From Labia minor (taxonomy: Eukaryota; Arthropoda; Insecta; Dermaptera; Spongiphoridae), in the NCBI GenBank assembly GCA_963082975.1, contig OY720344.1, positions 72,816,546 through 72,880,545 of the forward strand: a stretch of 64,000 bases of DNA, read 5' to 3'. Below the pieces are notes generated by a model. The model was not told the origin of the DNA and did not search any database. It saw only the letters and a list, made by a program, of their open reading frames with translations. Numbering within the stretch: the stretch's first letter is position 1; every line of letters starts with the position of its first letter. The translations under genes and the position numbers were made by a program. Shown here in pieces: positions 56,715 to 64,000 of the stretch.

Positions 56715-57425
56715 GTTTCATGCTAATTGTATTATATGGGTGTGAGGTGTGGTCTATGACTTTGAGGAACGAATAAATTCACAGTAGTTGAAAATAGGCC
56801 TATTTTTAGCATTTTAATGCCTAAGAAAGATGAGATCACTGAGAAATGGCGTAAACTGTAAACTGAATACTGAAGCAATTGAAAGACCTCTATGAATTTT
56901 CAAAAATATGGTCATAAAATCGACAAAGGTTGCGATGGATAGGACACCTGGGTAGAGTGAATGAAAAAAAGATTAGCGAGAAAAACTTCTTTGACGGGAG
57001 ACCGGCTGGATGATGACAAAATGGAGGTTAGTGAGTTGGGAAAGAATAGTAGCTGGATGGCGGTAATTCAGATAAGGTAGTGTTCTCAACCTTTTTGGAC
57101 CAAACGCCCACATCATTCATAATTCGCCCCCTATAAATTTTAACAGAAAAAATTGCATGATAATCCCTAATATAAGGTAGGTCCTCTTAGTGATGCTTAG
57201 AGGCATATTGAAAAATCGAGTTTCAGAACTTGATCGCAAAATCATCTTATCTTTTTTTTAGAGTTGAAAATTATTTCGCCCCCCAAAAGCGTATAGTCAA
57301 ATAATCGCCCCCTTTAAGATGTCGATCGCCTCCCAGGGGGCGATATCGCCCAGGTTGAGAATCACTAAGATAAGGGATCATTGTAAAATGCGGATGCTGA
57401 GGCTAAGAAGTTTCAAGTTCCGTAG
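56715..57425 (+). pseudogene. RTE-like LINE 3' remnant, split by a hAT MITE
   Basis: GTATTATATGGGTGTGAGGT and GCCTAAGAAAGATGAGATCA match the LINE 3' region at 42536-43350; after the MITE, GCTAAGAAGTTTCAAGTTCC and AGATAGATAGAG match its very end. The frame is broken in many places. Confidence 0.75.
57078..57367. mobile_element. hAT-type MITE
   Basis: Ends TAGTGTTCTCAACCT and complement of TAGTGATTCTCAACCT; AGATAAGG on both sides (57070-57077, 57368-57375) is an 8-bp duplication. 290 bp with no coding frame. Internal CGCCCCC motifs are typical of this kind of element. Confidence 0.9.
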
Positions 57426-59759
57426 GTTCAGATAGATAGAGTTAGGTAAATACTGGATTTTTTAACCAAGTAACTTTATTTTTATTTTTTTAATAAATTT
57501 TATTCATTAAGAATCACTAATCATTTGGCTAGCAGCTATTTTATATATATATATATAATATAAATTGTTTATGAATTTGTCTAATAATGTTTAAATTTAA
57601 TGATCATTAAAGGCTTTATTAAATGCTTAGTATTCCACATCTAATCCCTAGGGTTATTAGACCATTCTCATTATTTTTCTGATATTATTAGTATTTCTTA
57701 TATAATATATGCAAATAAATTTAAATAATTTGAGAATTAATAAAATTTTAAAAATAAATAATAATCGTTTAGATTAAATGGAAAAATGTATCTAATACAT
57801 GAAATTGAGTAGTTAGTATATTAGGTTCAGAAATAAATATTATTACATTTCAGTGCAAATCAACCTAATAAAATTAGGACCTGGATTATTTATTTATTTT
57901 TATTATTTTATTTCAAATATTATTTTCTTCTTCACAAACTTTATAATTAATATTATAATTATTAATCTTGAAAAATTTGAAGCAACTCTAAAAATAAAAA
58001 TTAATCAATCAAACAATAAAAATAAATCTATCCAAGTTGATATATAACTAGATTTCGACAAGTATTTAAAAATTTATGAACAATTTTAAAACGCAGTGTT
58101 TGATTTAAATAAATTTACAGACGCAAAAAAAACGATGTTATTCATTTATTCTGTTATCGTTATCACGCATGAGCTGCCTCTCCAAAGGCCAAAAACAAAC
58201 TGATTAATGTTTCTGCCAACTCGATTCTATACAGTTACTTCGTCATGAGAAATAAATATTGAATTTTGTATTTGTACATATTAACTTTTATTAGAGAGAT
58301 TTTCTTAAATACCCCTAAATATATAAAATTTATAGAAATATCTTTAAAATATTTGTCTTATTTATGGTTCAATTTTGTTAAATTTGTAATTCTAAAATAT
58401 TTTTCATTTTTTAGAAAATGTTTCTTATAAAAATAAATTCAATTAATGCAATCAGATAAAAAATAAAAAATAAAAAAAAATATTCAATTAAATAGAAAAA
58501 AATTGAAAAAAAAGCAAAATGTGCAGCATCGTACACGTGGCGGAAGTGAAACTTCTTACAATCTAGAGAATAAGATAAATTTTAGTTGAGAGTGTGAGTG
58601 AGAGAGAAATAGAGAAAAATAAACCACACTGCCCTCTCCTACAAAGAATATTTCCAAGCACATACAATTAACAAGTCCACCCTTGCAATTTTCAATTGAA
58701 TGACTCTCGCCAAGTGTTTTACCTGCTAAATGCTAAGAACCTTAATTTTAAGAGGTTGATTGATACATTGCAAATTATGTCGAATCATAAACTTACTATT
58801 TCAATTGTAATGTTCACATGTGGAAGTGTGAACGTGACAAACATAACTTACTTATTCTTAATTGTAATGGACACATGTGGGAGCTTGACATTATAAGCCT
58901 TTCTGGGAAATTGCAAAATGTGTTTATTTTTTTATATAAATAATGATCATGCAAATTACACTAAATATTAAAAAATTATTAGCTATAATAAACTATTATT
59001 GGCTATAAATTAATTATAATTAATTAAATTAATAAAAATAATTTAAAGATACAACTCGTTGAGAAATGAACTTATAATTAACATTTCCTTTAAAACTGTT
59101 TAAAACCCCAGAGTGGACGCTGACAATTTGGGTTTTTCCTGGTAAGACTGTCCCCCCCCTGGTTTTTCCCAATAACAAAGTGAAAGAAAATTCCCTTATG
59201 TTGCCTCCCCTTCCGACCCCCTAAGAGGGGTTATTTTAAAGGAACAATCGGAAAATAATTTTAAATGAATGAATAAATGAAAATTCAAATTTTATATATA
59301 GTTTTTTATATATGTTTATTTATTCACAAAAAATTAATTAAATTGTAATTTAAATTCTTATAGTTTTATTAAATAAATCATTTTTAGTTATAATTTTATA
59401 TAAGCATTTTTTAATTGAACCTATTCAATCTTGTCATTCCCTAATCAGCATACGCGGTTTCAATAACCCTTTTAATTATTCTAAATTCAATCTTTAATTA
59501 AATCTAATTTAACACACAACAATTCCGTCTCATTATTGTAATACAAAGTTAGAAATATTAAGTTAATATAATTAATATTATTTATTTATTAATACCAATT
59601 AATAATATTAATTACTTATAAATAATTCATAATAATAATAAATTGTGATACCAACTTATAGGAATATTAAAATAATATAATTATTATTTTACATATATAT
59701 GAATATAATATAAATATTTTTAATTTTATTTTAAGAATAGATATATATCTAAAAGGCGG
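57426..59759. other. AT-rich spacer without recognised genes
   Basis: No gene or window repeat recognised. 58500-58700 and 59100-59240 are less AT-rich. 58805-58885 holds a twice-repeated AATTGTAATG..CACATGTGG motif. Confidence 0.5.
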
Positions 59760-60010
59760 TAACTGTGAGGTCACATACTAATTTTTATTCTTTGACCCAG
59801 CAAGGGTGAGAAATATTATTCCGCGTCAACGTACTAGCGCGCATGCGCGCCGTGGACTTTGGACCTAGCGAGAGGGTATTAGAACGAAAGACAGCACAAA
59901 ACGAAGACGCAGATAGCCTCTTTCTCAAGAACGAAAGACCGGACAAAAGAAAGACGCAGATAGCAAGAACGAAACACCGCACAAAAGAGAGACGGAGATA
60001 GAGGCTATCT
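59760..60010. promoter_or_regulatory. GC-richer island with NRF1/EWG-type palindrome and triplicate repeat
   Basis: GCGCGCATGCGCGC (59837-59850) is a perfect palindrome containing GCGCATGCGC, the consensus half-site pair bound by NRF1 (EWG in flies), found at many housekeeping promoters. Downstream, a 35-base unit starting GAACGAAA and ending GAGATAG or CAGATAG occurs three times (59882, 59929, 59967). Several CG dinucleotides, unlike the flanks. No gene start could be tied to it. Confidence 0.4.
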
Positions 60011-60407
60011 CATTCTCACTCGTTATATCTATATCTTTTTTCTCTCTTGCGTTACGAATGCGTTACGAAATTTCAATTTTTCAATTCACTCTCCATTCTC
60101 AACCAAATGTCAGGACGCCGCTAAAGAAGTTTCACTTCAATATTTAAAACAATAATAATAATAATAAAAATAAATCAAAACAAATTTGAAAATTAAATAC
60201 TTTCATGGTTATTTGAAGTTATGTTAATTAATATTATAAATAGAACTGTATTTTAATAAAATAACAATAACAGAATATTAGTGTGCAGTAATAAATTTGC
60301 AAAAATGAAGAATTATTTATTTATGTTTAAGCATCCACTATGTGTAACTGTGAACAATCCATTGAGAAGTTGTTTTTAACTATGTACTTGTATTGCTAAA
60401 TGTTATA
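60011..60407. other. AT-rich spacer without recognised genes
   Basis: Nothing recognised beyond short A/T runs. Confidence 0.5.
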
Positions 60408-61122
<715 letters not shown>

Positions 61123-61867
61123 TGTACAAAAAATTTCAATTTTACAATATTTACTTACATTGTATAGTCACTTAAGAAAAGATATAAAATCATTATAGTA
61201 AATTATAACTATAGATATATTGTACTTAAATAAAATAAAAAAATAACAATTTAATGAAATCTTAAATTGAAAATCTATGTATTTTTAAAATATTCAAAAA
61301 TATTTTAAAACAATTAAAAAATAATCAAATGAATAAAAATGAGAAAGGTAGATGAATTCGAATAAAAACACAAGGCACGTGATTCAAATAAAAAAAGTCC
61401 AATTTACTTTTCATTATTATTTTTTTTATATAAAACTTCTTGCTCAGTCAAGATGAAAACAAATTTTAAACCCACCCACATCACTAGCAGCAATTATGCA
61501 GACTCTGACTCCATGCAATTTACTGATTTAATTAAAATCGACTTTAAAAAAAAATAATTCTGATTTGCATGAATATATCTTAAAGCATTTATATATAGAA
61601 AAAACTCGTTTTATTAATTACTTTTTAGTGAATGAATTAACTCTTTTTCTCTTAATTTACTGACTTATTTATGTAGAATATTTAATAAAATTCTAATAAT
61701 TAAAAAAAAAGAATGTTTAATAATATTTTTTCCATTGATATCAATTCTAATAAGCATTAATCTCCAAACTATTATATTCTTTGTCAGAATGGTCATTTAA
61801 ATTTGAATCATAATTCTAAGGACAAAGTAAATAAATGATTCAATAAATATATATATATATATATATA
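61123..61867. other. AT-rich spacer ending in (TA)n
   Basis: No gene recognised; ends in an alternating AT run (61846-61867) that is the target of the next element. Confidence 0.5.
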
Positions 61868-62757
61868 TAGACTTGCCATACGTCCCGGTTTCGCCGGGAC
61901 AGTCCCGGATATACTGGGTTGTCCCGGCGTCCCGCCCGGTTGTTGAAATTGTCCCGGTTTAGATTCAGGGCACAGTTTCTTGAAAATAATTGAGCAAAAT
62001 TATTAGATCAGAGAATGATTAATCTGCTCTTGTGTGATTAGTAACGTATTGTCAAGTAACACAGTAATACAAATTTTTTGAACCAAAATTTTCATTTGGA
62101 AAAACCAAATGTGAGGCTATAATATTAAATGTAATAACACCTTTAGCGCTGGAAAAATTAAAGAATGATTTAATAAATGCAAATTTTGTTGCACTAAGTA
62201 TGGATGCTTCCAAAAGAAAAGAGGTTAAACTTGTCCCCATAGTTGTGGGTTATTTTAAACAGGTATCTGGAGAGCAAGTTAAACTAGAATTTAAATCTGT
62301 ATCTGGTGAAATTGCAGACATATTACCAAGTCATCTTGTGACTGTCATCAGGGAAAATAAACTGGAAGCTAAAGTAGTGGGCTTTTGTGGTGACAATTGC
62401 AACATAAACTTTGGTGGAGTCAAGAGGGCAGGGAAAAACATTGTTTTACTCTTGTAAAGAAAGCACTGGGGAGAACAATAAATGGTATTGGTTCTGGAGC
62501 TCACATTGTCCACAACGCAGTCCAGACTGCAGTAGATAGCACATCTATGGGAAGCACTCCCATTAGAAAACTGTTTTGTAAAAATATCATGTTTGTGTAC
62601 CATTATGAATAAAATAACAAAGATTATCTCTATTCTATATTTTAAGTGTTTTTTACATTAATGTTTTCATATAACCCCCCGAAACCGACATCCCTAAACC
62701 TAAAGTAAAATAGACAGAACTGCCCCGGTTAGTCCGTGAAAAAATATGGCAACCCTA
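61868..62757 (+). mobile_element. hAT element inserted in an (AT)n run
   Basis: Inverted ends TAGACTTGCCATA and complement TAGGGTTGCCATA, each flanked by TATATATA. The left end is rich in GTCCCGG repeats. Inside is a hAT transposase fragment (62086-62612). 890 bp, so internally deleted. Confidence 0.8.
62086..62612 (+). pseudogene. hAT transposase central fragment
   Basis: SFGKTKCEAIILNVITPLAL, then LSMDASKRKEVKLVPIVVGY with the first catalytic Asp (MDAS) and VVGFCGDNCNINFGGVKRAG with the second (CGDN). A shift near 62440 leads to LGRTINGIGSGAHIVHNAVQ, the CxxH-like region after it. The zinc-finger N terminus and dimerisation C terminus are absent. Confidence 0.85.
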
Positions 62758-62844
62758 TATATATATATATATTAGAAATTAAGTGAATAGAAAAAAAAGG
62801 TTTCATAAAATTCAATTAAAATCAATTAAGGTTATCTTCTAGGC

Positions 62845-62884
62845 CAGAGGTGGCCAACCCAAATGATCTTGCGGGCCACTTTGG
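62845..62884. repeat. hAT-like end fragment
   Basis: CCAGAGGTGGCCAACCCAAA and CTTGCGGGCCAC resemble a common hAT terminal sequence with a GTGGCC/GGCCAC stem. It abuts the R1-type LINE remnant, and no partner end was found. Confidence 0.4.
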
Positions 62885-63770
62885 AAATGCATCATAACTT
62901 GCAGCTTGCAGAACAGAAAACTGAGGTTTTACTCATCTCAAGCAGGAAGATTAGGGAGAGTATAACCGTTCAAGTTGGCGGGCACGATATTGTTTCCCGA
63001 CCATCCATTAAATATTTGGGTGTGATTTTGGACGATAAATTAACGTTCAAAGAACATATCGTTAACTGTAGTGAGAAAGCGTCAAAAATAAATTTGGCTC
63101 TATCCTGGATTATGCCTAAAATGGGAGGTCCAAAACATAATCGAAGAAGATTATTAGCCAATGTAGTGACATCTGTCATGTTGTATGGAACACCTATTTG
63201 GGCCGACATTTTGCGATTTAAATCATCTGCTCGCAAAATCGAGTCGGACTACCGATCAAGCGCTATACGAGTGGCGTCTGCATTCCGTACAATCGCATCC
63301 CTTGAGTCAACGTCATAGCAGGGATGCCTCCGATTGTCATCTTGGCAAACGAACGCCGAAGAAGAAATTTTAAGAGATGAGCTGGTCGGCGTGATAAAAT
63401 CCGAATCACTCATAGAATGGCAGAGGACCTGGAACACCTCCGAAAAAGGAAGATGGTCGCATCGGCTAATCCCAAATATAGAGAGGTGGATAGGGCGTCG
63501 CCATACTGTCCGGCCTGTGATGATATGGTCGAGGATGCGGAGCACGTGTTCTTCGTCTGTCCGCATTTTGCTGTGCAGAGAGAGGAAGTCAAAAACTTAT
63601 TGGAGGTGTGGCCTGGCCCAGATAACATCGAGGAACTAATAACTACTACTCGTATCCATCGAGGGCTGGGCTGCAATACGCCAATTTGCAGAGGACGTAA
63701 TGATACAGCTCAGAACGATCGAGAGAGAGAGAGCCCAGCTCAGAATTACGGAGTGAGAAAAGCTTGTTAA
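62885..63770 (+). pseudogene. R1-type LINE, C-terminal reverse transcriptase and zinc motif
   Basis: First frame: LAEQKTEVLLISSRK, IKYLGVILDDKLTFKEHIV, LLANVVTSVMLYGTPIWAD, IRVASAFRTIA. After shifts near 63316 and 63355: LIEWQRTWNTSEKGRWSHRL then IPNIERWIGRRH, typical of R1-clade elements. A small deletion then joins to YCPACDDMVEDAEHVFFVCP, a CxxC...HxxxxC zinc motif near the C terminus. The catalytic palm is missing. R1-clade elements are mostly known from arthropods. Confidence 0.8.
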
Positions 63771-63935
63771 AGCTATATGGCCTCTCATGTGATGCTAAAC
63801 CTAACGCATGAGAAGAAAGGTCGCTGGCGGCAAAGGGAGGTGGTTTTAGTGGGTACAAATCCCACACGCTGGTGAGTACGGGCTTATCAGTGTCTTTTGA
63901 AGATTTCCCCTACCCTCGTAGAAAAAAAAAACAAA

Positions 63936-64000
63936 AAACACACACACACAGATATTTTTCTCAACCTTAGTGAAAATGATTCAGGAACCTTCAAAACGTA
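63936..64000 (+). mobile_element. Family B copy, cut by the window end
   Basis: (AC)n followed by TTTTTCTCAACCTTAGTGAA and CAGGAACCTTCAAAACGTA, the 3' half of family B. The 3' stem-loop would lie just beyond the window. Confidence 0.85.

Noticed and set aside
58547-60137. AAGTGAAACTTCTT and AAGAAGTTTCACTT as possible ends of a 1.6-kb element
   Set aside because: Only 14 bases match, no flanking duplication and no other copy or coding content; chance is likely.

Overview
This is a strongly AT-rich animal genome segment that consists almost entirely of transposable elements. The mix points to an arthropod: BEL/Pao LTR elements, Jockey-, RTE- and R1-type LINEs, mariner, Tigger/CENP-B-like, hAT and MULE DNA transposons, and a Helentron carrying an endonuclease. 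I cannot name the species. No intact host gene was found. The only non-TE candidates are two GC-richer islands (24531-24985 and 59760-60010) and some splice-like signals.

Layout. 1-5820: remnants of two short repeat families (called A and B here) with spacers. 5821-11500: a BEL/Pao element whose gag is split by a DNA transposon with ~620-bp inverted arms (6567-9540); that transposon holds a family-A insertion. 11500-13465: a Jockey LINE with an inverted 5' part (twin-priming pattern). 13850-17870: a Helentron gene split by a gag-only BEL element with two LTRs and a 5-bp target duplication (14252-17027). 18763-19404 and 26048-28532: family C, and a B copy holding both a C and an A insertion. 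28856-29962: an IS630/Tc1-like relic. 30231-34310: a nest in which an element with long inverted ends holds an element with an 8-bp target duplication, which in turn holds a MULE (9-bp duplication) and a mariner. 34973-38852: B, A, C and A copies. 38985-39503: an RTE remnant and a Helitron-type 3' hairpin. 40352-41075: a foldback repeat. 42536-43350: an RTE 3' end. 43425-48600: a long Helentron (DUF6570-like N terminus, HUH/Y2 Rep, PIF1-type helicase, endonuclease) with an apparent intron. 48722-53162: a DNA transposon split by an RTE LINE flanked by a 16-bp target duplication. 53258-54213: a Tigger deletion derivative. 55718-57425: two hAT-type elements and an old RTE copy. 60408-64000: B copies, a hAT relic and an R1-type LINE relic.

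How the parts relate. Families A and B (C appears distantly related to A) are protein-less. They share a subterminal inverted motif, a central microsatellite and a stem-loop close to the 3' end. Two family-A insertions can be compared with the filled-in target elsewhere in the window: both sit in an A8 tract and fit insertion without a usual target duplication. That matches the Helentron-associated (HINE) plan, and a Helentron lies in the same window, although it is broken. The link between them is my inference. Nearly every protein frame here has stops, shifts or deletions; the best preserved are the RTE reverse transcriptase (49472-52007) and the C-terminal protein of the long-arm transposon (7984-8742).
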